A stretch of 64,000 bases of DNA from Bacteroidota bacterium (GCA_015222055.1 JADFUR010000116.1:1-64000), one strand, 5' to 3'. Numbered from the stretch's first letter, positions 9,001 through 20,402 are shown. A program made the numbers and translations. The notes: a model not told the origin generated them from the letters alone.

Positions 9001-10943
9001 TTTCCGAACAAAAATTTGAATTTATTACTACTCCAAAAAAACTCCATTGTCATAATGTTGGATCACCATATACCGACACTCATTTTAGAAGCATTGAATA
9101 TACAATTGATGGAGCTGGTGATTATAGTGCCTGTGGAGCTGCACAAGCAATTATAGTTGTTGTTATTGATTCATTAACTCTCGAACCGTGGGAATCCGAC
9201 CACGCAAACTATGGACATAGAGATTATCCGAAATGTTTTTCGCGTTCACGAACAGATAAATATTTTGTTTTTTCAACCGACATCATAAGTCTTTCAAAAT
9301 TAGCAATAATGCTTGAAGATAGTATCCCAAAAGGAAACTATGTTCTCGCTTATACTTTTCGAAATGGAAATTTTGAGAATTGGGGAAATGATTTATATTC
9401 AGCATTTGAAAACCTCGGGGCTACTTATGTACGAAATCTTGAGAATAATTACCCCTACATATTTTTTGTTAAGAAAGGACAAAAAAATACTGCACAGGAA
9501 GTTTTTGGAAGTTCAACTATCGATGTTGTTGATTTATATGTTGATATAGAAACTAACTTTAATTATGGCGATATTACATCAGAACTTATAGGTCCATCAA
9601 AGCATTGGACTAGCTTTTTTGGGGATTATTATTCTTTAGAAGAAAATTCGCAAGACAGCATTAGTTTAAAAATTATTGGGCTTGATAATTCAGGAAATCA
9701 AAAAGTATTAAAAAAGTCTATTTCTGGGAAAAATATTATTGAGTTAAATGATATTGATGCAGCTCAATATCCATTTATAAAACTAAATTTTTTTACTCAA
9801 GACAATCACCTTAAGACACCGGCACAAATAAATAAATGGCAAATTTATTACACTCAGGCACCTGAGATTGCAATAAACCCTTCAATAAATAATTATTTTT
9901 ATAAAGACACTATTCAAGAAGGAGACAATGTTATATTTTCAACCACGATTGAAAATATAAGCGATTGCAATGCAGACAGTATAAACGTATCGTATTGGCT
10001 TCAAGATGAAAATAATAACTCAATTATATTGTGTGATAAAAAAATAGATTCTTTATCTGCTAATTCTTATTTAATCGACACCCTTAAGTTCTCAAGTTTA
10101 GAACATGCAGGAGCCAATAGTTTATGGATTGAAGTAAATCCTATAAATGCCGAAACAGGAAATTATTATCAAATTGAACAATATCATTTTAATAATATTG
10201 CAAATAAAAATTTTTATGTTACAACAGATGAGACAAACCCAATTCTTGATGTAACTTTTGATGGAAGGCATATAATAAACCAAGATCTTATCTCTGCAAA
10301 ACCAGAAATAATAATACAATTACTCGATGAAAATAAGTTCATTGCATTAAACGACACTTCTTTGTTTGCAGTTTATTTAAAACAAGCTAATGAAGTAGAG
10401 GAGAAAAGAATTTATTTTTCGAAAAATTTAATTTGGGAACCGGCACAATTACCAGATAATGGCTGTAAAATTTATTATTATCCGGATTTTACTACCGATG
10501 GTGAATATCAACTCAGAGTTCAAGCTAAAGACAAGTCAAGCAATGAATCGGGAGATTACGACTATCAAATATCATTTAATGTGATAACAAAATCAACAAT
10601 TACAAATATATTTAACTACCCAAATCCGTTTTCAACATCAACACGTTTTGTTTTTACTTTAACCGGCTCAGAAATTCCAAGCGATTTGAGAATTCAAATT
10701 CTAACAATAACAGGTAAACTTGTTAAGGTAATAAATTTGGCTCAAGTAGAGAATATTCACATAGGTCAAAATATTACAGAATACACATGGGATGGTAAAG
10801 ATTGCTATGGAGACCAATTAGCCAATGGGGTGTATTTTTATAGAGTAATATCGTCCATAAATGGCGAACAGATTGAAAAACGCCCAAGCGAAACTAATAA
10901 ATTTTTCACAAAACAATTTGGCAAAATGTATTTAATGAGGTGA
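6069..10943 (+). CDS. C25-family (gingipain/PorU-like) cysteine peptidase, putative T9SS sortase-like protein (PorU2-like)
   Basis: Signal peptide; C25 His/Cys region LLTFFGHAAASGFDQN ... PFLFANSCYSGN; CARDB-like domains; FlgD-like C-terminus (YPNPF...WDGKDCYGDQLANGVYFYRV). ATG at 6069 preferred over TTG at 6066. Confidence 0.85.
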   Translation: MNRKVLIFVLLVFAGLNISAQNYGNEWINYSQNYYKIPISKTGIYSISETELENFGIPTGSFNPQNVQIFHNGQEIPLYIDGESLGLTTYIEFYAEKNGGGLDTALFDSLQSQTNPYYSLINDTSAYFLTWNNSFSNLRYENESDTNFDDYGLSPYCKKTVLSQYTSKYYYGKTDCEYTKAEGWFDNTAISLGNTIKKTIETPNSYSSNTNATIKFALATFSSYQHHINVENVGFSFDTTFSGLTHIIKSFSFSSSLIENTSTIYFKSINDLDQRTDYSTVSYIEITYPHTYDFEDKNNFNFTVPHNSNNKTLIKITNFDIDNSNIILYDITNNKRIAAVTDNDTIKAIINKSLVDVNCVITNQNAINKVRTISKVVFVDYSKNQSDYVIISHKNLFDISEDYKNYRNAKLVFIDDLYNQFAYGINKHPIAIKNFANYIINTWGSIPKNLLLLGKSISAQYYRKDSRNYLNTLVPSFGEPTSDMLLTAGLNGTNFEPAIPTGRISAKNPEQVELYLDKVIEYENSEPELWMKNILHFGGGKSSSEQSIFATYLNNYENIIEDTSFGGSVSTFLKNSSDPIQITQTDSIKNLINGGCSLLTFFGHAAASGFDQNIDEPSAYKNKGKYPFLFANSCYSGNIHLPNTQSTSEKWVLIKEKGVIGFIAVVFEGYTSYLNKYSLEFYKNLSFQNYGGSIGESMKMTSQKIEKGNLENSRIKSTCLEMTLHGDPALKFFSPDLPDLSVSQSSIKFSPSHISSQIDSFNVNIVISNIGKALIDTFIVGLTRTFSNGLSETNNYTMYSSLYKDTIKIKLPIDKTKGAGNNKFDVYVDAMNQIQELNENNNQTSVNLFIRSNEIIPVYPFQYSIIPTDSITLKASTGDPFSGEQKFIFEIDTTINFNSSFKTNKLINHKGGVVEWELPFKLTQNQVYFWRVSKYYENPENMIWKTSSFIYIPEKTGWSQSTFSQIQNNDFNFIDKNVSEQKFEFITTPKKLHCHNVGSPYTDTHFRSIEYTIDGAGDYSACGAAQAIIVVVIDSLTLEPWESDHANYGHRDYPKCFSRSRTDKYFVFSTDIISLSKLAIMLEDSIPKGNYVLAYTFRNGNFENWGNDLYSAFENLGATYVRNLENNYPYIFFVKKGQKNTAQEVFGSSTIDVVDLYVDIETNFNYGDITSELIGPSKHWTSFFGDYYSLEENSQDSISLKIIGLDNSGNQKVLKKSISGKNIIELNDIDAAQYPFIKLNFFTQDNHLKTPAQINKWQIYYTQAPEIAINPSINNYFYKDTIQEGDNVIFSTTIENISDCNADSINVSYWLQDENNNSIILCDKKIDSLSANSYLIDTLKFSSLEHAGANSLWIEVNPINAETGNYYQIEQYHFNNIANKNFYVTTDETNPILDVTFDGRHIINQDLISAKPEIIIQLLDENKFIALNDTSLFAVYLKQANEVEEKRIYFSKNLIWEPAQLPDNGCKIYYYPDFTTDGEYQLRVQAKDKSSNESGDYDYQISFNVITKSTITNIFNYPNPFSTSTRFVFTLTGSEIPSDLRIQILTITGKLVKVINLAQVENIHIGQNITEYTWDGKDCYGDQLANGVYFYRVISSINGEQIEKRPSETNKFFTKQFGKMYLMR

Positions 10944-11000
10944 TATACAACTTGCTAAAACCCAAAACAAAAAAATCAATTTGTTTTTCTGATTTAATAA

Positions 11001-12227
<1,227 letters not shown>

Positions 12228-12245
12228 AAAAATAAATTCAACAAA

Positions 12246-13367
12246 ATGATAAAAGGAGTAAAAATTGAAACAACTAAACAAATAAAAAAATTTATTGATT
12301 TTCAACATAATTTATACAAAGGAGATGGAAATTATGTTCCTGAACTTTATATTGCACAAAAAAGCTTTTTAAATAAAAAGAAAAATCCTTTTTTTAAACA
12401 CTCTGAAGCAGATTTTTTTTTAGCTTATAAAGGGAACAAAATTGTTGGCAGAATAGCCGTAATTAAAAACAATAATTATAATAAACACTGGAATTCTAAT
12501 GTTGGTTTTTTTGGGTTTTTTGATATAATTGACGATTATGAAGTTGCAAAAACATTACTCGATTTGGCTGTTAAGTGGGCTAAAGAAAGAAAATTAGATT
12601 CGATTTTAGGCCCCGAAAATTTTTCAACTAATGATACCTGTGGTGTCTTAATTGATGGTTATGATTCTGCACCAGTAATTGGAATGACTTATAACAAGAA
12701 ATATTATAAAGATTTTATTGAGAAATACGGCTTTAAAAAAGAAATGGATATTTTGGCATACAATCTTGAATCAGAAGATATGCCCGAAAAATTATTAAGA
12801 GTTTCTAACAAAATTGAGGAACGATTAAATGACAATGGCATAACAATCAGAAATTTAGATTTGAAAAATTTCGATTCTGAAATTGAAAAAATTAAAAAAG
12901 TGTACAACTCCGCTTGGGAAAAAAACTGGGGTTTTGTTCCTTTTACTGATGATGAATATGCTATTATGGCAAAAGATTTGAGAAAAGCAGCAAATACTGA
13001 CTTTGCTTTTATTGCCGAAAAAGGAGATGAAGTTATTGGAGTTTCATTTACTGCATTAGACCTAAACAAAGCGTTAATTAAATTAAAACGAGGGCGTTTA
13101 TTCCCTTTTGGTGTTTTTCGTTTTTTGAAAGCACAAAAGAAAATTGATAATGTTAGAATAGTTATTCTAGGAGTTACTGAAGGATATCGCAAACTAGGTG
13201 TTGATGTGTGTTTCTATGCGAAGACGGTTAAGGCTGCTAAAGATAACAATATTGTAAGAGGTGAAGCTTCGTGGATTTTAGAAACAAACAAAATGATGAA
13301 TGATGCTCTTCTTGATATTAATGCAAAAGTGTATAAAAGATACAGAATCTTTAAAAATGAGATTTGA
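12246..13367 (+). CDS. GNAT-like acyltransferase family protein, possibly linked to sphingolipid synthesis
   Basis: 373 aa with GNAT-like segments (DFFLAYKGNKIVGRIAVIKN); 18 bp downstream of spt on the same strand. Confidence 0.7.
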   Translation: MIKGVKIETTKQIKKFIDFQHNLYKGDGNYVPELYIAQKSFLNKKKNPFFKHSEADFFLAYKGNKIVGRIAVIKNNNYNKHWNSNVGFFGFFDIIDDYEVAKTLLDLAVKWAKERKLDSILGPENFSTNDTCGVLIDGYDSAPVIGMTYNKKYYKDFIEKYGFKKEMDILAYNLESEDMPEKLLRVSNKIEERLNDNGITIRNLDLKNFDSEIEKIKKVYNSAWEKNWGFVPFTDDEYAIMAKDLRKAANTDFAFIAEKGDEVIGVSFTALDLNKALIKLKRGRLFPFGVFRFLKAQKKIDNVRIVILGVTEGYRKLGVDVCFYAKTVKAAKDNNIVRGEASWILETNKMMNDALLDINAKVYKRYRIFKNEI

Positions 13368-13400
13368 GAGGAATAAAAGGAATCGAATTTTTTTTAATTG

Positions 13401-14876
13401 CTATTTAAAATATTTCATATTTTCGAAAAGGTCTGAAAGATTTAATGAAGCAACACCCGAACGAGTATCTGACATTGCATATGGGATTACCAATTTGTTA
13501 TTATGAATAATTGCTCCACATGAATAAACCACATTTGGAACATACCCATTTCTTTCACTTTCAAGTGGTATTAACAATGGTTCTTCTAATACTCCAATAA
13601 TTTTAGTTGGGTCGTTTATATCTAACAAAATAGCACCAAGACAATAAGTGCGAACGGGACCAACGCCATGCGTCAGTAACAACCATCCTTTATCTGTTTT
13701 TAATGGGGAACCACTGTTCCCGACTTGAAAAAATTCCCAATAATAACATGGGGGTTTAATAAAAATGGGATTCTCCCAATTTCGAATACTGTCTGAAAAC
13801 ATAATGTATATATTTTCATTGTCGTTACGAGAAATTACGACATATTTACCATTTATTTTTTCAGGAAATAAAGCCATACCCTTTCCCTGTGATCCGGATC
13901 CAAATAATGTGGAGATTTTAAAATGACAAAAATCTTTGGTCTCAATAAGTTGAGGCAATGCATCTTTTCCATTATAAGCAGTATAAGTGGCATAATAAGT
14001 ACTCGTGCCATCGTCATTTGTAAAAAGCACAAAACGAGCATCTTCAATCCCTTTTGTTTCATTTTTTGATACTGGAAAAATTACTCTACCAGACAAACTT
14101 AAATCGTTTTTAAATTTTATTTCATAATTTGAATTAGCTAACCATAATAAGGTTTCAACAACATTCCTGAATTCTTCAGACCTCTCTGTGGAATGACTTT
14201 TAGTATATTTTTTTAAACTTTCCCTTAGCTCTTCATAAGTAAATTCATCTAACAAATCATCTAGTATTTTATATACAATGTCACATCTAGGCGAATCTTT
14301 TAATTTTATTATAAAGTCTTTTTTATTATATGTGGAGTTTAAAATTCTTTCTTCCTTTTCAATAAGAGCACTTTTTGTATCTACACTTAAATCGCCATTT
14401 TCTTTAATAATGCCTTTGCGAAATACTATTGATGAAATGTGACCCTCGCCAACTGCACGGAAACTTAAAATCACTCTTAATCTTCCTTTTTTTAATATGC
14501 TTTGGTCGGGGTGTTTTACTATCGAAGGATTAAATAAGGCCGCAGCTTCAATTGAATATTCCATTGTGAAATATGAACCAATAAACAATCTCTTTTTAAG
14601 AGATAAATTTGTATTAAAATCAATTTCGCGAAGAATTTTATCAAAATTGTTTTTAAAAGTTCGTTTTATATCTCTATGCCTGTGTGAAAAATTATTTATA
14701 ACTTGTTTTAAATAAATATTTACTTCACCATCAGACAGTAGATTAATTCTATCAAAAATGCGAATTATTCTTTCTTTATCGTCAGGATAAAAAAATCGGG
14801 TAACCACCCTTTTGTTATCTGGTGAAAAGTTTATTGGTTGACGACTTACATTTATTTTACTATGACTATACTCCAT
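13401..14876 (-). CDS. Glycoside hydrolase family 130-like protein (beta-mannoside phosphorylase-like)
   Basis: RVILSFRAVGEGHISSIVFR, GIEDARFV, ISRNDNENIYIMFSDSIRNWENP, TYCLGAILLDINDPTKIIG motifs typical of GH130. Confidence 0.85.
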   Translation of the reverse strand: MEYSHSKINVSRQPINFSPDNKRVVTRFFYPDDKERIIRIFDRINLLSDGEVNIYLKQVINNFSHRHRDIKRTFKNNFDKILREIDFNTNLSLKKRLFIGSYFTMEYSIEAAALFNPSIVKHPDQSILKKGRLRVILSFRAVGEGHISSIVFRKGIIKENGDLSVDTKSALIEKEERILNSTYNKKDFIIKLKDSPRCDIVYKILDDLLDEFTYEELRESLKKYTKSHSTERSEEFRNVVETLLWLANSNYEIKFKNDLSLSGRVIFPVSKNETKGIEDARFVLFTNDDGTSTYYATYTAYNGKDALPQLIETKDFCHFKISTLFGSGSQGKGMALFPEKINGKYVVISRNDNENIYIMFSDSIRNWENPIFIKPPCYYWEFFQVGNSGSPLKTDKGWLLLTHGVGPVRTYCLGAILLDINDPTKIIGVLEEPLLIPLESERNGYVPNVVYSCGAIIHNNKLVIPYAMSDTRSGVASLNLSDLFENMKYFK

Positions 14877-14993
14877 TTTTTGTAAGAATCTTATAAACGA
14901 GAACCGATTAGAATAATTATTGTCAAGATACTAAAAAAATTATTTTTAGCAAAAACTTTCACCCTTCTTAGTCTAATATTAATTTGTATTTTT

Positions 14994-15001
14994 TACATTT
15001 G
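14994..15001 (+). promoter_or_regulatory. Candidate -7 promoter element TACATTTG
   Basis: Exact TAnnTTTG match 24 bp upstream of the ATG at 15026. Confidence 0.35.
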
Positions 15002-15025
15002 TGATGAAATAAATACAAATTAATT

Positions 15026-17785
15026 ATGATAAAAAAAAATGCAACAAGGGGTTTAATTATAATATTTTTTATTTTTTTAATTTTTGTTTATTTTTATTTT
15101 AAAGGGCAAGATTCGAAAATATATACAACAATAAATGCTGTTCCTACAAATAGCTCGTTAATAATTGAAAGTAATGACTTTGTGGGCTTGCTTAATGAAA
15201 TTAATAATGAAAATATTTTTATTAAGGAAACAGCAAACATTCCTGCTGTAAAGAAAATTCAAAGTTCAATTTTGTTTTTAGATTCCCTTTTATCTAATAA
15301 TGCCAATGCATTGAAATTAATTAATGATAGGCAGATAATTATATCAACTCATGTTCTTGGTTCAAAATCTGTAGAGTTTTTATACCTGCTAGGTTTAAAA
15401 AATTCGTTAGAAGGGAAAAAGGCAATAAAAATGGCTCAAAATTTATTGCTTAGCAAAGGACTTGTCTCTGAAAGAGATTATAATGACACCAAAATTTATA
15501 AGGCAAAATTATCAAAAAGCAAATCAGCTAAAGATATATATTTTTCATATAAAGGTGGTATTTTTATGTTGAGCTTTTCACCCATATTAGTCGAAAATGC
15601 TATCAGGCAAATTGACACAAAATATTCATTGGCAAAATTTTCTGACTTTAGGAAAATCTCGAAAACAGCCGGTAAAAATGTTATGGCCAATATATATATT
15701 AACTATAAAACATTTCCAAAATTAGTTTCTTTATTTCTAAATAATAAGTATAAAAATCAGATTAGTTCATTTACCAATTTCGCTAACTGGTCTGAATTAG
15801 ATGCCAATTTTAAAAAGAAATCTATTTTGTTAAATGGCTTTTCATACAGCAACGATTCAATAAATAATTATCTTAATGTGTTTTTAAGACAGAAATCGCA
15901 AACCATACAAACAACAGCTATTTTTCCTGAAAATACCTCATGCTTTATAAATCTTGGGATTAGTGATATTAGTTTGTTTTTTAACGATTATGAAAAGTAT
16001 CTTGATAAAAATCAGAATTTATATTCGTACAATAAACAATTATCACAAATTAACAAAGACTATAATATTGATTTGCAAAATGTTTTCAGCTCGTTTTTTG
16101 ATAAAGAAATTTCAGTTGTTTATACCGATAATGTTGATTTAAACAATAATGTTTTTGTCGTAGTTAAAACAAAAAGTAAAAGTCAAACAAAAGACGAATT
16201 GTTTAAAATTTTAACAAGATATTCAAAAAAGAAAAATCAACAATTATCCAGTTTAACGTTTAATTATAAAATTGATGAAGAGAAATCATACAAAATATAT
16301 GAAATGCCTTTGAAAAATTTGCCCGAAAAACTTTTTGGAAATATTTTTTCATCATCTCAAGCAGGCTATTTTACTTTTATTGATAATTTTTTGATTTTTG
16401 GTAATTCTGTTAACGCATTAAAAAAATATATTTATTCAATAGTGCTAAATAAAACTATTGATAATGATTCTAACTACAATCAGTTTGAAGATTTTTTATC
16501 ATCAAAATCAAACTTTTATTTTTATACAAATATTTCTCGCTCTGTACCATTATACAACAAGTATGTTAACAAAACACTTAAAAAATCGATAAAGAAAAAT
16601 TTAAACACAATACAAAAATTTTATGCTTTGGGTATTCAATCAAGCTCAAGCAACAAGATGGTATATAATAATGTGTTTTTAAAATACAGTCCGGTTTTAA
16701 AAACAACTGCAAATACAGTGTGGGAAAGTCGATTAGATACGATAATTGATTTTAAGCCAAAAATAGTTATCAACCATAAAACAAATGCAAAAGAAATTTT
16801 TGTTCAGGATTTAAAAAACACTATTTATTTAATAAACAGTTCGGGCAGAATTCTCTGGAAACAAAATATTAGTGAAAGAATTTTAAGCAATGTTTATCAA
16901 ATTGATTTTTACAAAAACGGAAAACTTCAATATCTTTTTAATACTAAAAATCATTTATTTGTTATAGATCGTAATGGCAATAATGTTGAGCATTATCCAA
17001 TAAAATTAAAGTCGCCTGCTACAAATCCCCTTGCTTTGTTTGACTATAATAAAAAGAAAGAATACAGAATATTTATAGCAGGGGAGAATAGAAAAATTTA
17101 TGCTTATGATAAGGAAGGGAAAACTCTTAAAGGATGGGAGTTTGATAAAACCGAAAATATTGTTCACACCAAAATTCAACACTATTTGATTAATGGCAAA
17201 GATTATATAGTTTTCGCCGACACACATAAAGTTTACATTCTTGATAGAAAAGGAAATGAAAGAGTTAAAGTTTCTAAAAATTTTTCAAAATCAATTAATA
17301 ATAATTTTGTTTTAGATACAAAAAAAAATGCTTTAGTAACAACGGATATTAATGGGAGGGTTTATTTTATTAAGTTTAATGGGGCTGTTGAAAGTAAGAG
17401 TTTTGTTGAATGTACAAACAAGCATTTATTTGACTATAAAGATGTTGACGGAGATAATCAAAAAGATTTTATTTTTGTTGACAACAATAAACTTAAGGTA
17501 ATTAACAAAGATAATCGCCTTATTTTTGCTCACACTTTTAAAAATAATATTACTAAAAATCCTGTAATTTTTCTTTTTAATAAGAATAAGAAAGGTATTG
17601 GTTGTGTCGACTCAAAAAGCAATAAAATATTTTTATTTGACAAGAACGGCGAATTGTTCAATGGATTTCCTCTAGAGGGAATGACTTTGTTCAGTATATG
17701 TAATTTGAATAATTCAAAAGAAAAATATAATCTTGTTGTTGGCAACAAAGAGTGTTTTTTATACAATTATTTAGTAAATAATTAA
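15026..17785 (+). CDS. Large membrane-anchored protein, DUF3352-like N-terminal half plus beta-propeller-like C-terminal half
   Basis: Single N-terminal TM; C-terminal repeats (IYLINSSGRILWKQNI, IYAYDKEGKTLKGWEFDK, IFLFDKNGELFNGFPLEG) typical of PQQ/VCBS-like blades. Confidence 0.65.
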   Translation: MIKKNATRGLIIIFFIFLIFVYFYFKGQDSKIYTTINAVPTNSSLIIESNDFVGLLNEINNENIFIKETANIPAVKKIQSSILFLDSLLSNNANALKLINDRQIIISTHVLGSKSVEFLYLLGLKNSLEGKKAIKMAQNLLLSKGLVSERDYNDTKIYKAKLSKSKSAKDIYFSYKGGIFMLSFSPILVENAIRQIDTKYSLAKFSDFRKISKTAGKNVMANIYINYKTFPKLVSLFLNNKYKNQISSFTNFANWSELDANFKKKSILLNGFSYSNDSINNYLNVFLRQKSQTIQTTAIFPENTSCFINLGISDISLFFNDYEKYLDKNQNLYSYNKQLSQINKDYNIDLQNVFSSFFDKEISVVYTDNVDLNNNVFVVVKTKSKSQTKDELFKILTRYSKKKNQQLSSLTFNYKIDEEKSYKIYEMPLKNLPEKLFGNIFSSSQAGYFTFIDNFLIFGNSVNALKKYIYSIVLNKTIDNDSNYNQFEDFLSSKSNFYFYTNISRSVPLYNKYVNKTLKKSIKKNLNTIQKFYALGIQSSSSNKMVYNNVFLKYSPVLKTTANTVWESRLDTIIDFKPKIVINHKTNAKEIFVQDLKNTIYLINSSGRILWKQNISERILSNVYQIDFYKNGKLQYLFNTKNHLFVIDRNGNNVEHYPIKLKSPATNPLALFDYNKKKEYRIFIAGENRKIYAYDKEGKTLKGWEFDKTENIVHTKIQHYLINGKDYIVFADTHKVYILDRKGNERVKVSKNFSKSINNNFVLDTKKNALVTTDINGRVYFIKFNGAVESKSFVECTNKHLFDYKDVDGDNQKDFIFVDNNKLKVINKDNRLIFAHTFKNNITKNPVIFLFNKNKKGIGCVDSKSNKIFLFDKNGELFNGFPLEGMTLFSICNLNNSKEKYNLVVGNKECFLYNYLVNN

Positions 17786-17788
17786 ATT

Positions 17789-18337
17789 ATGGAAATATCA
17801 TCAATTATTTCAATAGCTATTGCTCTTTCTTTTGATTCTTTCGCTGTTGCCACTACATCAGGCTTTTTAATAAAAAAAATTAAAATAAGCCAAGCTTTAA
17901 AAATTGCTGTTTTTTTTGCTGTTTTTCAAGGAGTTTTTCCTTTTTTTGGTTGGCTTATTGGGGAAGGAATTCAAAAATTATTTGCTGATTATTACTATTT
18001 GGCGGCAGCTATATTTATAACAATAGGAATAAAATTGGTTTATCAGGGATTTAAAAGAAATCCTATAAAAACACCCATAAATCCTATAAACACAATAGTG
18101 CTTATAGGCTTATCTGTTGCTACTAGTGTAGATGCTCTTATCGTAGGAATCGGTTTCTCTTTTGTTAATTTTGAAATATTTTTTTCTATGGCAGTAATAG
18201 CAATTGTAACATTTATTTTTTCTATAGCAGGTGTTTACATTGGCAATAAAACACAAAAGTTAATTAAAATGAGGTTTGATATTATTGGAGGTGTTATTCT
18301 AATAATTTTTGGGTTGCGAATTTTATTTTTTAATTAA
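17789..18337 (+). CDS. mntP: Putative manganese efflux pump MntP
   Basis: 182 aa, ALSFDSFAVATTSGF and GLSVATSVDALIVGIGFSF duplicated motifs. Confidence 0.93.
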   Translation: MEISSIISIAIALSFDSFAVATTSGFLIKKIKISQALKIAVFFAVFQGVFPFFGWLIGEGIQKLFADYYYLAAAIFITIGIKLVYQGFKRNPIKTPINPINTIVLIGLSVATSVDALIVGIGFSFVNFEIFFSMAVIAIVTFIFSIAGVYIGNKTQKLIKMRFDIIGGVILIIFGLRILFFN

Positions 18338-18357
18338 AGAACAACAAATTTTAATAT

Positions 18358-19389
18358 ATGTCTCCATTATTTAGTCATTTATTGATTCCGTATATTATTG
18401 CTATGTTTTTAGCAATTAATATGGGTGGGAGTGGTACAGCACCAGCATTTTCAGCAGCTTATGGAGCAAATATAATTCGTAAAAATTTAATTCCTGGCTT
18501 ATTTGGTATTATGGTATTTCTGGGAGCAATTATTGCAGGGAAAGGAACTGCAACCACAATGGGAAAAGGATTATTGTCTCCTGAAATGATGAGTTTCTCT
18601 ATTGTCTCAATAATTTTGTTTTCTGTAGCGGTCAGTTTACTTATTGCAAACTTATTTGGTATACCACAATCTACAAGTCAAGCAACAGTTTCATCCGTTG
18701 TAGCACCAGCTGCATATTTTAATGCCCTTAATACTGATAAATTATTTTTTGAAATTATTCCTACATGGTTTATTTTGCCAATTATTTCTTTTTTTTTATG
18801 TCTTTTTATTGGCAAATATATTTACAAACCGTTGAGAAAAAAAGGATATACAATTTCTAAAAAAATAAATGACAATTATTTTTTAAAAGGATTGATTGTA
18901 ATAATGTCGTTATATGTGGCTTTTTCTATAGGGGCAAATAATGTTGCAAATGCTGCAGGTCCTATTGCTACTATGACAATGAATGAATTAGGGATGTCTT
19001 CAAATGAAAATTTTATATTAATAATGATTTTAGCAACATTAATAATTGCTCCTAATTTTGGAATTGGAAGCTCAATTTTCGGTCATAAAATTGTTCAAAA
19101 AACAGGTAAAGAAATAGTTCTTTTTGGAAGAATTGAAGCAGTTATTATTGCTTTTGTTTCTGCAAGTTTGTTGTTGTCGGCTTCAATAATAAAAGGTATT
19201 CCTACATCTTTGGTTCAGTTAAATGTTGCTGCAATATTAGGAATAGGTGTTGCAAAACTAGGGTTTAAAAATATTTTTAGAAAAACCGAGGTAAACAAAT
19301 TTTTTGCAATGTGGATAATTTCACCTATTATTTCATTTTCTTTATCATTATTATTAACGTATTTGGCGGATATTTGGGGTTTTTTGTAA
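18358..19389 (+). CDS. Inorganic phosphate transporter, PiT family
   Basis: AFSIGANNVANAAGPIA signature and N-terminal counterpart AINMGGSGTAPAFSAAYGANI. Confidence 0.92.
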   Translation: MSPLFSHLLIPYIIAMFLAINMGGSGTAPAFSAAYGANIIRKNLIPGLFGIMVFLGAIIAGKGTATTMGKGLLSPEMMSFSIVSIILFSVAVSLLIANLFGIPQSTSQATVSSVVAPAAYFNALNTDKLFFEIIPTWFILPIISFFLCLFIGKYIYKPLRKKGYTISKKINDNYFLKGLIVIMSLYVAFSIGANNVANAAGPIATMTMNELGMSSNENFILIMILATLIIAPNFGIGSSIFGHKIVQKTGKEIVLFGRIEAVIIAFVSASLLLSASIIKGIPTSLVQLNVAAILGIGVAKLGFKNIFRKTEVNKFFAMWIISPIISFSLSLLLTYLADIWGFL

Positions 19390-19412
19390 AAGTATAATTA
19401 GTCATTGATTGG

Positions 19413-19515
19413 AAAAACCGCTAAGCGAATTTTTATTTATACGTATATGCATTAAGATTTATTTTGAATTAATTTTTAACAAAAAACAGCAAATAAAACA
19501 ATCCGCTAAGCGGTT
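19413..19515. repeat. CCGCTAAGCG(G) motif pair in the PiT-PPIase intergenic region
   Basis: AACCGCTAAGCGAA at 19416-19429 and CCGCTAAGCGG at 19503-19513. Confidence 0.5.
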
Positions 19516-19562
19516 GTGTATATGATGATTAATAATATAAATAATCAAAAAAAGAAATCACT

Positions 19563-20402
19563 ATGAAACACAAAAACATCAAATTAGGATTTTTTATTAT
19601 AGCATTAAGTTTTTTAACTTTTTCAACTCTCTTTTCTCAAAACAAGAATAATCTTGTTTTAGTGGAGACAACATTCGGTAATATTAAAATAAAACTGTAT
19701 AACGAAACACCTAAACACAGAGACAATTTTATAAAGTTGGTTTCTCAAAACTATTTCGACAGCTTACTTTTTCATAGAGTAATTAAAAACTTTATGATTC
19801 AAGGTGGAGATCCTGATTCAAAACATGCACCAAAAGGTAAAGTTTTAGGAGATGGCGGTCCTGATTACACTATTGATGCTGAGTTTAATCCAAAATTTTT
19901 TCACAAGAAAGGCGTTTTAGCTGCTGCTCGAGAAGGCGATAATGTTAATCCCGAAAAGCATTCATCTGCATCGCAATTTTATATTGTTCAGGGTCAAACT
20001 TTTACTAATGAGCAACTTGACAAGATGGAAGAGTCTCTTAATAAAAGATGCAAACAAAAATTTCTTGTTAGGCATATTAATAAAAAGGAAAACAAGGTGT
20101 TAAAAATGAAATTAGATTCTTTGCAGAAAAATAAAAATTTAAAAGAAATTAAGTCAATAATAAATAAAATTGAGCAAGAGACTGAAGAGGAATTTAATAA
20201 AAATTTTAAATTTATATTTTCGGATGAGCAAAGAAAAGCATATGAAAAAATTGGAGGAACTCCCCATCTTGACGGTGCATATACTGTGTTTGGGGAAGTT
20301 ATTGAAGGTCTTGATGTCGTGGATAAGATTGCAACAGTAAAAACAGACAAACACAATAGACCCTTAGAAGATGTTGTTATGAAAATAAGAATTATTTTAT
20401 AA
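19563..20402 (+). CDS. Exported cyclophilin-type peptidyl-prolyl cis-trans isomerase
   Basis: Signal peptide; LFHRVIKNFMIQGGDP, GVLAAAREGDNVNPEKHSSASQFYIVQG, YTVFGEVIEGLDVVDKIA. Confidence 0.93.
   Translation: MKHKNIKLGFFIIALSFLTFSTLFSQNKNNLVLVETTFGNIKIKLYNETPKHRDNFIKLVSQNYFDSLLFHRVIKNFMIQGGDPDSKHAPKGKVLGDGGPDYTIDAEFNPKFFHKKGVLAAAREGDNVNPEKHSSASQFYIVQGQTFTNEQLDKMEESLNKRCKQKFLVRHINKKENKVLKMKLDSLQKNKNLKEIKSIINKIEQETEEEFNKNFKFIFSDEQRKAYEKIGGTPHLDGAYTVFGEVIEGLDVVDKIATVKTDKHNRPLEDVVMKIRIIL

Noticed and set aside
12704-13192. 162-aa minus-strand ORF antisense to the GNAT-like gene
   Set aside because: Shadow ORF: S/K/F/I-rich translation; the plus-strand gene has a coherent family signal.
19994-20356. 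120-aa and 66-aa minus ORFs inside the PPIase gene
   Set aside because: Antisense shadow of a strongly supported cyclophilin coding sequence.
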